Assembly (NCBI RefSeq): GCF_031143425.1 | Contig: NC_090450.1 | Location: 223,335,442 to 223,399,441, forward strand | Reading direction: 5' to 3' | Length of the DNA: 64,000 bases | DNA from: Pleurodeles waltl | Lineage: Eukaryota; Chordata; Amphibia; Caudata; Salamandridae | Part shown: one piece after another, positions 43,105-54,650 of the stretch | How the letters are laid out: each line of letters starts with the position of its first letter | Numbering within the stretch: position 1 is the stretch's first letter | Program-made: the position numbers and the translations under genes | The notes under the pieces: generated by a model | Database searches by the model: none | What the model was told of the DNA's origin: nothing | Seen by the model: only the letters and a program-made list of their open reading frames with translations

Positions 43105-45060
43105 AGGGGAGCACTAGAGAAGGAAAGAAAAAAGAGATAAAAGGTAATAAGAGACTTGAAGAGGGGTAAAGAGACAAATGGGGGAAGCAAGAGGGAGAAA
43201 TAATTGAGGGAGAGAAGAGGAGAAAAAGAGAAGAAAATTCTGAATTAGCTGATGGAGAGAGAAAAGAGAGAGCAAAGAGGCTAAAGAGAGTAGGGTAGAA
43301 TGAGAGTTTGGTATTAAGAGGGAATAAAGGGGGGAAATAAAAGTGGAGAGAAAGAAGATGAAAAGTGAATGATGAACCACAAAAAGTTTTAAATAATTCC
43401 AGATTTAAAATAAATTATGAATAAAGGGGGGAAATAAAAGTGGAGAGAAAGAAGATGAGAGGTGAATGATGAACCCCAAAAAGTTTTAAATAATTCCAGA
43501 TTTAAATTAAATTATGGATAGATACGGGTAAAAATAAAACACACTCTTTGACAATGTTACTGTAAGAAACCTCATTCACCCCCACAGCCCTCCATCCTGG
43601 GGTGAAAGGGCAGTCAAGAGGGCAGTCAAGGGCTAGTCAGAGAAAAGGAGAGAGATACAAAAGGAAATCGGGAGACTTTGATAGAGAGACGGACAGACAA
43701 ATAAATGGGGAGGGGGGAGATGAAAGGGGGAAAAGCCATTAAAGGGGAGAGGAGAGGAAAAAGGTAAAGAGAGGAGGAAGAAAATAATCCCAGATAAGAA
43801 GATAGAGGGAGAGAGGGAAGAGACTAAAAAGAAGATGAAAGAAGGAGAATTGAGTTGAGAGAACAGTAGAATGAGATTGGTATAGAGAGAGTGAAGGGTG
43901 GAAAGCAAAACTGGAGAGAAAAGAGATGGCGAAGCGAGAAAAACAGTAAATAGTAAACAGTGAATGATGAAATAAAGGATGGATGAAGATCATAATGTTA
44001 TAAGTTCCAAGGTCGGTGAAGTTAAAAGCATGAATTAGGGCTTCATACATACTCCTTAGTTCTCTGACAGTCCAGTGGGCCAGCAGTTTACAGCCTGATC
44101 TAGAGATTGGCATGGTACCTATAGAGAGTGGTGAATACGTAGTCAAACCCACCAGGTGTATCTCCTTCAAGAAAAATATAGGCCGGTCTAAGGAATAACA
44201 CCAATGGATTCTACTTAGGTTTTACCAATTCCACCAGAAATATGTGGCTTTTCTTACCATCCAACTGTAAATTACGATCTTAGACTGTCTATTACCAGAG
44301 GTAGAACAAACCCCTCCACATCCCTGAATAACCGTCGGGAAAAATGTGAAGTCAGAGCGCTCACAGGGACAACAATCCTTTGTATTTCTATGGAGAATGG
44401 TGTTCTGCTAATGTCAAGGCTTGCTAAAACTGATAGTTTATGACTGCACTAAGGTAATAAATAAAACACAACAGATTAGAACATTTGTTGTAGTGTTCGA
44501 CACAAAGGATTTCAAGGGATGAGTGAAAATGAGTGTGTGACACAAAAAACAAAACTGATGAAAGGAAGAATTTGCAAGACAGAAAAGAGAACTGAAGTAA
44601 AACTCAAAAGGGAGACCAAAACTGAGAGTGTGGAATAAAGAGGTAGGAGGTAGAAAAAATAAAATAGAGCTTACATAGGAGGCAGAGGAGTAAGAGAGAG
44701 GGGCAGCTTTATAGTTTAAGAAAAAGAAAAGTGGAAAGAGGAAAAGATAGATCAGGATGAGGGAAACTGGAAAAAGGAGAGAGACTACAGGTAAGAGACA
44801 CAGGGGAAAAAGAAATGTAAAGCAAAAGAGAAGGAAAGAGAGTGGGAAGGAGAATGATGAAAGAGAGTAAAATAGATAAAGGGAACGGAGAGCATGGCTA
44901 ATGGATGTAGATAGACGACAAAAAGCTGATGCGATAGATGGAGCGACATCTAGAAACAAAAAATCAAATAGATGCATTGGGCTAGAATGTGAGAGTGAAG
45001 GTGAAACAATGGAATAAATAAAGGGACAGAGGGAGGGGTGACACATAGATGTGGGTGAGC
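43105..45060 (+). repeat. Polypurine (GA-rich) tracts
   Basis: Three long purine-rich segments (about 43105-43530, 43625-43990 and 44560-45060), mostly G and A with AGAGA, GGAAAGAAAA and GAGGGAGAG blocks, are separated by ordinary DNA. The long minus-strand open frames are rich in Ser, Phe and Leu and are artefacts of the pyrimidine strand. Such mirror-prone purine runs can form triplex structures; that is general knowledge, not shown here. Confidence 0.85.
43324..43517 (+). repeat. 97-bp tandem duplication inside the purine tract
   Basis: ATAAAGGGGGGAAATAAAAG at 43324 recurs at 43421, followed in both copies by TGGAGAGAAAGAAGATGA and AAAAAGTTTTAAATAATTCC. The copies are nearly identical, so the duplication is recent compared with other repeats in the window. 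Confidence 0.92.
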
Positions 45061-45229
45061 TAAAGCATTGGCAAACGCAATATATAAAAAAATAAATTAA
45101 AGGCTGAAGTTGAAGTGAGTTCCTGTAGCACGTCAAGCAGATTTGGATCAGGTCTCTTCTCACAGCGAAAACGTTATCCAGTACCAGACAGTCTTACATC
45201 CTCGCGTTATGACCTGCAGAGCGGCTCCT

Positions 45230-46090
45230 GTGGGTCCAAGAAATCCTTAGATGTGTAAAGCCATTGATATTTGAGGTTTAGCAGGGAGTTATCTGGCGAC
45301 CTAAGGGGGGTGGCAGAAGTCTCAATGTGAATAGGTAAGGCAGTGACCTGAAGCAAGCAAAGCATTTGGGATGTGAAATTGATTAGTACTTTTAAAGGTC
45401 TGAGGCAAATGTTCACCACTAAAGCCCATTGGGAGCATTGATGGTGAGCAGGAATTTCAGCAATCTCTCACTGACCATGAGCCTTATGCCCTTAGGATGA
45501 ACAGAGCTGAAAGGGAACTACACAGAAATATAAAATTTGAGGAATCTCATGGTGAGCACTGTTTTCAGGGAGCTACTGGGCCTAAGGGTACCCAGGAAAA
45601 TTAGGTAACCAGAAGATCAGCTGGAATACAAAGGCACCTAAGAGTAAGTTGGAACCTCGGGGATCTGAGTCTGAGGAAGACCTTCAGGGACCGAAAACTG
45701 GTAATAGTTTTAAAGGTCCCATTGGTATGAGGGTAGTTTAAAAACCAGCTGATGGGAAGAAACATCTTCAGTGCCTTAGGTTGAACAGACATGGGTCCAT
45801 TGGGGTGAACAGACGACTGTGGACTTGAGGATGAGTGTGAACAACCAAGGTCATGTTGGTCAATGGCAAGTGAGAATACCTAAGAATGACCAGTAGATTT
45901 AGGACCTGGAAAAAAATTCAGAGATACAAAGGTAAGCAAGAGCTAAGGGATCTAAGAGTGAGCGTCAGTGTCAGGCACTTTAAGGCACCATTCAGGGTGA
46001 GAAGACGTATTGACCTGAATGTCAGTGTCAGAAAACCTGTGGATAACCTGCTATGGAATAATGGTGTTTCCAGTCCTGGATAATGTTAAA
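45230..46090 (+). repeat. Degenerate minisatellite with CTAAGRGTGARCA core
   Basis: A loosely periodic series (spacing roughly 40-65 bp) of related cores: CCTAAGGGTACCC, CCTAAGAGTAAGT, CTTAGGATGAACAG, CTTAGGTTGAACAG, GGGGTGAACAG, CCTAAGAATGACC, TCTAAGAGTGAGCG, CAGGGTGAGAAG. Linkers contain TTTAAAGG and CCATT. It appears to be an old tandem array eroded by point mutation. Boundaries are approximate. Confidence 0.55.
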
Positions 46091-49000
46091 GGGCCTAAAG
46101 TCCTTGAAAAATTACTACATGTTTCCCACAATTAGGCCCTGATACTACCCACCCAATGTTTCATAAATGTTGCGACCCACCTGTGTGGGCCCTTTGTTTT
46201 GTATGCAAGGCCAAATTTTGGTCCCAATCTGACCGTGAGTATAGGAATAAGTGGGATGTCAGCCTAAGGAATTTGATAAATGGGCCTCTCCAGTAAACAA
46301 TGCAAAAAACCTAGTACACAGTTAGCTGGTGAACTGAAATAAAATGAACATTTCAAAACAAAAATAAACACAGGAATTTGCCAGTGAACTACTTATAATT
46401 TTTGTCCCCACCATGCACTCCTTAATACCTCACATATTAGACCACTCATGACATGTTTGGATGGATGAAAGTGATGTATTATATGGTGTGGTTGTGAGAC
46501 CTAACCATGTGATACACTCCCTGTACCATCTTGGATTCAGTTAGGCTCATTTTTAAAACCTTTAGCTCAGCCCTGGGTAGCTGTGGCTTCGAGGAGTCAG
46601 GCTTAAACAAAGGAGCAAGTGTGAAGCATTAGAAGTACCAAAACAACAAAATAAGAAAGTCACACAACTCGAAACAAATCCAACATCAATTTATAAAGAT
46701 AAATCATATTTTTATGAATTTTTAGATCCCCCCAAAAAATCCAATGGAGGATTTCGGAGATTTTTAAGTAAAACATAAATCACTGCTTTTCAATCAAAAT
46801 GTAAACAAGCAGTGGTATAGGCTTGCAGGAACTTTGGAAACTTTGTTAAACTTTTGAAGAGTTCTGTTTTGGAGGTGACCAACTCTGGCAGGGGCAGATC
46901 AAAGGGGGCCAGTAAGGGTTTACAGTTACCTGTTCACCAAAGCAGTCTCAAGTCCAGTTCCAGGCTCTATGAGTGAACTGCCATAGACATGAATGGAGTG
47001 GTCCTGTTGTAAGGGAGAGACGCTGATGAAGATGCTGACGATGCTGTGAGTTTGACAGGGGACTTCCTGGGGCTGCTCCTCGGACCTCTGTCCTGGTGGG
47101 GTGACTTTGGCCACTGGGGTTGGTGTCCCTCAAAGTCCTGGTGGTCCAGCAAAAGTCCAGTAGCCAATGTACTGCTGGTCTCTGAAACCAGCAGTTCCTT
47201 TTGGTGAAGGCTAGTATCCTTGGGTGACCAACTCTGGTCCAACAACTGTCCCTGTTTGGTAGAGTTGGGTCCAACTTTTGAGTGTCAGGACTCGGTCCCT
47301 CCAGCTGCACTTTGGCGGTCGTGGCAATCAAGCTATTGTGGCTACTGACTAGCTTAGGCAGCTTTTTTAGATTTTGTGGACCTGGTTGCTGTAACAGCAA
47401 GTCTGCCAACTAACTGTTGAAGTTCACCTCTTCTGTCTGGGGCTTGGGAGTGAGGTTTACTTGAGCCAAGCAGCACAGGCACAGTACTCTTTGCTAGCCC
47501 AAGTACCAGTAGGTGCAGTCCAGTCGTTGGTACAGCCTCTCTTGCAGGTCAAGGGAATAGCAGGGCAGTTCTTCTTTGGTCCTTTCTCCAGTCCACATGT
47601 GATCTGTGGTCTGGACGCTGTGGGTGCCATATTTATACCCAGAAAGCTCCAGGATGCAGCTGTTAATAGCCAATGGGTACGAGGTCGGCTCCCACCTGAT
47701 GAGAACTTCCTGCAGTGTGTGGCATCTAGCTATCAAAGAGTGCACTATTCTGCCCTCTCCCAGGATGGCTGAACTCCTCTCTCGATGTGTGAAGCTAGGA
47801 CCCCATGTTAGAATTGTGGCTACCTGAGGGCTGCACACCCATGGGAAAATTAGTTTGGAACTGTTTTCACCTCTTTGTCCCCAACACCAACCAATTTATC
47901 AGAACGGAATGTATGTCTACCACTTAACTTTCAAAGGCAGCTTCCCCTCGGAAGCTCACATTATGGACTCACACTTCATGTGGCTTCCTGCCAGGTAGAG
48001 GTGACACCTTTTTCAACAGCTGAACTCTATTGTTTCCTTTCTGAGTCATTCATACTTCTCCCCAGGAGGGCAGAAGGCTGTTTTGAAGCCAGCATCTTCC
48101 AACGGCCACTAGAAAACTTAGGAAAGAGCGTGGCAAATGTAAAGAAGTTGCATGTACTCAAAAGTTACATTAAATTCAGTTTTGGGCATCAATTTGGACT
48201 TATTGTAACATTTATTTTTACACCATGAAGTACAAACTTTGGTAGTTTTATTCAGACATTAGCAATGCTGAGTTGTCAGTGTGTAACCCTGAACTTGCCA
48301 ATGGGTCTGTTAGCCTTTCCACAGTAAAAACAATAATTAGTTTTTTTACAATAAGGCCATATTAAAAATATGCGCCCTCCCTTTAATATAAAGTACCAGG
48401 ACTTAGGATTCAGGAAACCCACTGTTGTGGTGACTTATAATCAAAAGGATGTTTAGGTTTTTCCATTAGTTTAAAGTTGAGTTTGCAGTAAAACACTGCT
48501 CTCACAGTCTGCAGTGGCAGCTTGAGAGGATTATTTTACTTTGTCCCACTCAGGGTGGCACAATAAGTGATGCAGCACCTGAGGGACACATTAAATTACA
48601 GGCCCTAGGTACTGTTGTATAATATACTAGATACTTATAAATAAGTTAACTGAGCCAATTAGCTATAAACCAACTAAACGTACACTCTAATGGTCAGTGC
48701 TCTGGCACTGAAGTCTGGTTATCAGCCAGTCAAAAAAACAGCACAACTGTCCAGAACACTGAGGGCGTTCATGTCAAAGAGGCTTTTCCATACAATGTTA
48801 AATGACACCATTGATGACATCACTGGTAACATCTCAAATGACATTGTTGATGACATCATGATGACATCATCCCAGCTACTGCTCCTCAAATTACTCTATA
48901 AATTGTTAGATCACTTTAGAAAATAATGTACACAGTAAATGGCCCACAAACATATACAGCTTAGATTGACTATGTACATGGATCAAATAGAAATGGTGTG

Positions 49001-49499
49001 GACCTGGAGACAAGTCTGTTTCAATGTCGTAAAAGTTAAATGGTGCACAGTTTAACTACAAGTAAAGTTTTAAGTGCAACCAGTACTTCATTTACACAAG
49101 GTAGAGACGTAGTGCAACTAATTAGGTTTGCAGACACATGTTCCAACCAGGTTGTGGTCTAAATCACAGTCCTTTCACCAAAGTATGTGAAAAAAATAAA
49201 GCAACACAGGGTATGCTCAGACGTGGGTCCCGGGCTCACTGTGCCACTGGAACTAAGGTATACCCAGCTGAAGACACCCAACTAAGGTGACACTAGTCCA
49301 AAGTTTCTTGTGTCCTGGTTCAGGGAAGACCTGGCCGGGCATTTCAGGCTGGACTGTCCCCAGGAGGAGCAGGGTCATGACTGATTTGCATATGTCTGGG
49401 TCCAAACTGAAGTGAAATGGTGGGAAAAAAATGATTGATTGGGTGTGGCCCTGAGCAATTGCAAGTGGCTGAGATTAATTCAAGCATTCCATTAATCAC
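46091..49499. other. Unassigned repetitive-looking DNA
   Basis: No recognisable gene. 46930-47830 is GC-richer, with many CAGTCC/CAGGGCAGTTC-type words suggesting an eroded direct-repeat array. 48800-48880 has a cluster of ATGACATCA words (about four in 75 bp). Nothing else is supportable. Confidence 0.35.
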
Positions 49500-50030
49500 C
49501 TTGTTCTTTATGCCTTCGTTGTCCATCGGCTACCCCTCCTGCCCTCTGTGGTCCATTTGCTGCCTCTGCCTTCCCCTGTGTGACCTTCGTTCTCTGAATC
49601 CTGACACTTTCCCTCCTTTCAGCCCTAAGCTATCTGTGGGTTGACTCTCCTGCCTGCCCTTCATGGTCAGCTTGCTGCCCTGTCCCCTCTTGCCTACCAT
49701 TTGTTCTCCATGTGCTGCCCCTGCCCCCACCCTCTTACATTCTGTGATCATTTGTGCTGCCCCTGCAATTTCCTGCTACCCTTTGAGGTCAGCCTGTTGT
49801 CCATGGCCCCTCCCTGGTGTTTGTGTTGCCCACACACCTCTAGCTTGCCCTACATGGTCCATTGTGTTGCCTGAGCCTCTTTCTGCTGTCTGTTGATGTC
49901 AGTTTGCTACCCCTGTCCCACCACCCCCTCAGGGTGCTGTTCCTGTTCAGTGTGTTCCCCTGCCCCTCCTGCCCTCCATAGTCCTTTGTGCTATTCCTTC
50001 CCCTCCCTGCTGCCTTCCAAGGTCACAGTG
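49500..50030 (+). repeat. Degenerate TGCTGCCCCTGCC minisatellite
   Basis: A pyrimidine-rich series in which TGCCCTxCATGGTC(C/A) and TTTGCTGCCCCTGCC recur about every 40-50 bp, followed by a G run at 50047-50060. Overlapping Cys/Pro/Leu-rich open frames in all plus frames are composition artefacts. Confidence 0.7.
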
Positions 50031-50365
50031 TGGGTGGGCCAACACGTGGGGGGGGGGGGGGTGCACATACATTATAGTTAAGGTGTGAGGGACATCCATG
50101 CACTGCTAATTACCTCACATATTACATCACTCATGACATCTTCTATGACATAATTGAGAATATCACTGCAACATTTACAATGGAATTATTGTTAAGAAAA
50201 CTGTGCTTGGCAGGTGCATGAGCTGTAGTTACCTTAAGGCACGAGTTATAGTCACCAGAGATACTGTAAAGAATTTCAGTAGTTTTGTATGTTTATGTAT
50301 GTTGTCACTGTCAATTTCACCTAATTATAACATTACTTTAACCTTTTGCTTTTTTCAGTAAGTAA

Positions 50366-50525
50366 GTATATATATATATATATATATATATATTTACATA
50401 TATATATATATATATACATGTGTGTGTGCGTAAATATGTGTGTGTGTATATATATATATATGTACACACATATACATATATATATACATATATATATATT
50501 TATATACACATATATCTCTATATAA
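50366..50525. repeat. TA/TG microsatellite
   Basis: Long TA repeats with embedded TGTGTG and ACACA. It lies between two TAGCTATAACTC-like inverted words (about 50205-50250 and 50555-50600). Confidence 0.95.
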
Positions 50526-50699
50526 TTCACCTTTTATAGTGAGAGTTATCTCAAGTAGCTATAACTCGAACCGTAACGTAGCTATAACTCACGCCCTTGC
50601 CATGCACATTTGTTTCGTCAGAAATATTACTGCATACCTTACATTGATATTATCAATGATGTTATCAAAGATGTCAACCCCGCAAATTGCATGGCCTTT

Positions 50700-51790
50700 T
50701 AAAATTTACTTTTTAGGGAAGGGTCACTCCTACCCCAGGCTCATCTTGTCCCCGGGGACCCCATGCCTTGCTGTGCTGCCTAAATATTTCTTTTTTTGGG
50801 GTGTGGGGCCACGTGGCCCCCCTCCCCAGGCCGATCTTGGTCCCAGAAACCCTGTTCCCCTGGGTCCCGACCTAATTATTAAGATTTTTTGAGGGGGGAG
50901 GGGAAGGAGGTCCAGTGGCCCCCCTCCCCTGGCCAATCTCAGCCTGGGGGAGCCCATCCACCAGAGTCCGGCAGTGTGGCCTGGGTGCCCCCCAGGGCAC
51001 CCAGTGACAAAGTTGGGAACCACAGTGGGAGCCTGAAGGCCTCCACTTTCCCAGTTGGCTCCCACCTCCTGAGGGAGCTGGCATTGCTGTCACAGAGAAG
51101 GAGCTGCTAAAGCAGCTCTGTAAGTGAGCAATGTTTCCTCTGTTTCCCTGCCTGCATCTCCGTAGATGGGTAAACAGAGGAAACCTCTACTTACAGGAAG
51201 GTAGAGCTGTTTGACAGCTCTCCCTTGCTGCATACAGAGTGTTTGCTGTGCCTTTGTGGCAGCTGTTAAAGCTGCCACCAAGTCAGAGCAAATAACTATG
51301 TCCTGGAGGTGGGCACCCAAAGACATAGCAGGAGCCGGCCCTGGTGGTGGTCCCCAGGGCCATCTATTACACCTTGAGGGGGGGCAGCATGGCCCCCCTC
51401 CAACTTTATTTGCCCCAGGGACGTGGTGGTCCCCGTGGGTCTGAAACAGATTCCCCTTCTTGTTACATTTTAGCCTGGGGAGGTGGTGGTCCCTGGGGCT
51501 GCAGGGGTGGCCCCTCGCATTAGATGTCATTAAAGCCATGGGAGTTGGCAGACCTCAGGCTGTGGGGGGGCGGCCCCCCAGGTTGAATTTCATTAAGGCT
51601 CCAGGGAGTGGTGGCGGCCCTGTGGCTGAGGGGAGGCCCTATATAAAATTTCATTAAAGCTACAGGGAGGTGGTGGTCCCTGGGGTGTGGGGGGACCACG
51701 CAGCCTCCCTGCGGATTACAAATGATAAGCCCTGTGGAGGTGGTGAGCCCCAGGGCACTAATAAGCCCTGGAGTAGGCCCCATGCACCCC
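50700..51790 (+). repeat. GC-rich VNTR with hairpin-rich centre
   Basis: The right half (about 51336-51780) holds six or seven units of about 58-80 bp reading (G)GTGGTGGTCCCTGGGGCTG...GGCCCCCC...TTTCATTAAAGCTxCAGGGA. The left half (about 50710-50940) has larger related units containing GGCCCCCCTCCCC(A/T)GGCC(G/A)ATCT. The centre (about 50940-51330) has short inverted repeats, e.g. TTTCCTCTGTTT...AAACAGAGGAAA at 51127-51184. Open frames on both strands follow the repeat and are not genes. Confidence 0.8.
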
Positions 51791-51918
51791 CTCCTTGTTT
51801 TTTTCCATGTCTTGGGACCTTGAGACTTAAAAAAGAAGTGTGGGAGACTGCACTTTAAAAAAAAAAAACCTGTTACCACAAATTTGCCCTGGCACCAGAG
51901 CTTAGGGGTCAGGCTGTC

Positions 51919-51985
51919 CCAAAAATATATATACATATATATATATAGATATATAGATATATATATAGATAGATATATATAACCT
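51919..51985. repeat. TATA/GATA microsatellite
   Basis: TATATATA followed by GATATATAGATAGATA-type repeats. Confidence 0.95.
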
Positions 51986-53146
51986 ACTCGCAGTCGCTAT
52001 TAGTTTGTTATAGTTAGAATCATGTTTCAATAGGAAATGCATTTTTTTAAAATCTTTGGCGTCATTTTATGATCTTCACAAAAGTTTGGCAAAAAAAAGT
52101 GCGTTTTTGATTCTTGTTATGCATGGAAGTTTCAGGATGATCCATCAAGCGGGTTCAGAGAAAAAGGGAGGTTAAAATAAAGTGTGTTTTCCATGTTAAT
52201 CCCCATAGGAGTCTTGAACACAACTGTAGCCTGAACTGCAAAACGAAATCATACCAGATGTGGCAAAGAGATAGATTTTGTTCCGCAGGTTGTGTTTTTT
52301 TTAATTATTTGGTGTAAATTTGTTGAGTAGTTTTTGAGATATTAAAGGGAGAAGAAATTTGTATACCTAGGGCCACGGATCTTTCACGACGCATTAGCGA
52401 TTATCAAGGCAAATTCGTGTGCCATCAGGAATGCTGTGATTGACTGTCTGCAACCTCGGCAGAAAGTTGCGGCCACATTTTTATGTAACAGGACACTGTC
52501 CCTGGGGCTGAAAATGCTCAAGAAAAGTGGTTAAAGTGGTCAGGGTTGGAGGTACCCTAAGCAGAAGGGGTGGGATAGAGGGGTGTTTGCAGGTCATTTA
52601 AATGTCGAATATGATTTGTTTCTCCCATGTACGATATTCATGAATGCATCGCGACCATCAGCGCCCCCCATGTAATGTTGCCAAGAATTAGCGATTATCT
52701 GCAAAAAATGTAAAAAAAGCAAAAAAAACATTAAACACATTCACAGACTCATTCAGACACTAATGCATTCCCTCAAAGCTCACTCAGAGACTCATGCACC
52801 TACTCACACACCCACTAAGGTATTTAAAATGCTAATTCCTAACTATAACTCCTTATATATATATTATGTAAGTATTTTCCTGTTTTCTGTTAAGACTTTA
52901 TTTGTTGTTTGATCAGATTACGCTTTGGAAAAAAGAAAACATCCTGCAATTTAAAAAAACAAACATTCTTTTCAGAACTAACAAAATAACTCCAAAGGTA
53001 AAGGGCTTGTACCAATATTAACCATATTTTTCAGTTATCAGAAATATAACATTGTGATTAATATAGTGAAAAGGGGTAAATATAAATTAAGTTAAACATG
53101 TGACTTTTTGTGGCTTCATACTAGATGGTAAGTTTATAATAGACTA
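51986..53146. other. Unassigned non-coding stretch
   Basis: AT-rich DNA with no gene. ATTAGCGATTATC occurs twice (about 52390 and 52685), hinting at an eroded repeat. It may belong to the same composite repeat as the VNTR and microsatellites to its left. Confidence 0.35.
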
Positions 53147-53423
53147 CTACAGTGATACCTGATTGTATTTAGAGTGGAGTACACTGTTGTAGAGTGGAGT
53201 GTCATCAATTGTATAGTGTCCTCATGAGCCTGGTACCCGCTGAATGACTAGGCCACATATGGAGCTGTTAATCACACATCTTTATTCCTCTGCGTGTACC
53301 TGTGAACTCCAACATTCTCAAGCAAGCTTTCATACATTCTGTTCTAGTGATTACATCACACACTTTATACGGAGTCCTAGATGAACCAGAAAGGTTCTGT
53401 TCTAAATCATGCAAGACACTGCA
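53147..53423 (-). repeat. Gypsy 3' LTR
   Basis: The minus strand starts TGCAGTGTC right after the purine tract and ends near ATCACTGTA, an imperfect TGCAGTG/CACTGTA terminal pair (about 277 bp). It contains GTATAAAG (about 53365-53372) and AATAAAG (about 53281-53287), a plausible promoter and poly(A) signal in the right order. The left edge is less certain than the right. Confidence 0.6.
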
Positions 53424-53433
53424 TCCCCCCTCT
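53424..53433 (-). other. Gypsy polypurine tract
   Basis: The minus strand reads AGAGGGGGGA, directly followed by TGCAGTG. It gives the orientation of the element and the U3 boundary. Confidence 0.75.
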
Positions 53434-53559
53434 GTTAAATGAAAATTTGAAAATTTTAGAAAATCATTAGACAGACACAAATATCTACATATACAGAAAT
53501 GTGCATAAATTTATCTTTTCAATTAATCTTGTTGGCACTTTGATCTGTCGACCGAAGCT

Positions 53560-54650
53560 GTAAACTGTTGTCTTCAAAGTCAGAAATGATGTTAGAGATG
53601 GTAAGGAATCAGCAACAGTCACTGAGTGTTCACCATCTTGAATTGAAGACCGATAAAACACAGGCCTTAAGTGAGAAGAGCCTCTGGTAAGGGACTTTCC
53701 AGGTCATTAGGCAGTCACCATGTCTCCTTTGGTAGACACTACATGAAAATGTTCAGCATCGCAAGCAGCAAGAGGTTTTCTCATCTGAAACTGTCAAGCG
53801 ATCACCAAATCTCCTTTTCTGAATGAGAGGTCTTTCGCATGTCACCTCTTGTCTGCATACAGTTTCATTTTCTGTATTTAACCAAGACCCTCATACGAAT
53901 TTGATTCTCATCACTCTACCTTTCTGAGGTCCACTGGGGTATCTTGGTTGCCACTGCTCTCCCGAACCTGAAAGTTGCACGACTTCACCTGTGGTCGAGT
54001 GGTTGTTGAAGAAGAAGCTTGTGAAGTACAGTTCAGCACAGTTATTAAATTGAGCTGCTAAAGAGTTGCATGCTGCATTTCTTTCTTTAGCATACTCTTA
54101 CAAAACGCTCAACAGGTCCGTTGGCCTGTGGTCACAATGGTGTGATCTTTTGATACTTTATTTTCAGATGCTTCAGAAATTCCTTAAATTATTTGCGGTT
54201 GAAGGGTGGACCATTGTCAGACTTTGCAATGACTGGCAAATCCCATTTTTCAAATATGCCATCAAGTTTTTGTATTACTCGATTGTGTCGTAGATGAGAG
54301 ATCCTCAACCAAAGGAAAATGTTCATTCATCAATTATCTCTATTTAAAGATGTCCATTGTCAAGTGGAACAAAGAAATCAAGGGCTATTCTCTCTTAGAC
54401 ATGTCTAGGAAGTTCTGACATGTTCAACGTATGTTGAGTAACTTTGGTTGACACAGGCCTTGAGTTCCTTTTCAAGTCATTCATCTAGGTATAGAAACTA
54501 AACTCAGACTCGGACAGACCTTTTTGTAGCAACAATACGATGATGTCCTTCATGATCCACTTCTAACACCTTTTGTCACAGACTCTCCGGAATAGGATCC
54601 TGAGTTATGGACAGTTCATCTTTGATAGTCTTGTACTTTTGATATTTACC
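53560..54650 (-). pseudogene. Gypsy integrase remnant
   Basis: In minus order: YQKYKTIKDELSI and DPIPESL (about 54570-54645); HEGHHRIVATKRSVR (about 54510-54555), the zinc-binding and tether region; IQKLDGIFEKWDLPVIAKSD (about 54215-54275); NGPPFN with the second catalytic Asp just before it (54203-54222); KHLKIKYQKITPL (about 54140-54180); and QANGPVERF with the catalytic Glu (54103-54130). A C-terminal module follows with RKGDLVIA and VVSTKGDMVTA (about 53720-53830), matching the GPY/F-type tail. The first catalytic Asp region (about 54290-54420) is too eroded to confirm. Stops and shifts are numerous. Confidence 0.82.

Larger units (their letters stand above)
53147..54650 (-). mobile_element. 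Second Ty3/Gypsy element, 3' end (integrase plus 3' LTR)
   Basis: Minus-strand integrase remnants (53560-54650) are followed by a polypurine tract (53424-53433) and an LTR (53147-53423). The upstream gag, protease and RT are not found, so the copy is truncated or broken at about 54650. Its motif set (KSDNGPPF, NGPVERF, KGDMVTA) differs from the element at 23755-26690, so it is a different Gypsy family. Confidence 0.8.

Noticed and set aside
43114..45163. Long minus-strand frames rich in Ser, Phe and Leu that look like membrane proteins
   Set aside because: They are produced by the polypurine/polypyrimidine bias, which removes stop codons. There is no start context or domain.
46930..47830. 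A possible LTR or gene in the CAGTCC-rich block
   Set aside because: No matching second copy, no terminal TG/CA with polypurine tract, and open frames on both strands, so it stays unassigned.
49530..51936. Multiple overlapping 60-150-codon frames on both strands
   Set aside because: They follow the GC-rich minisatellite units, are open on both strands at once, and share no recognisable fold.
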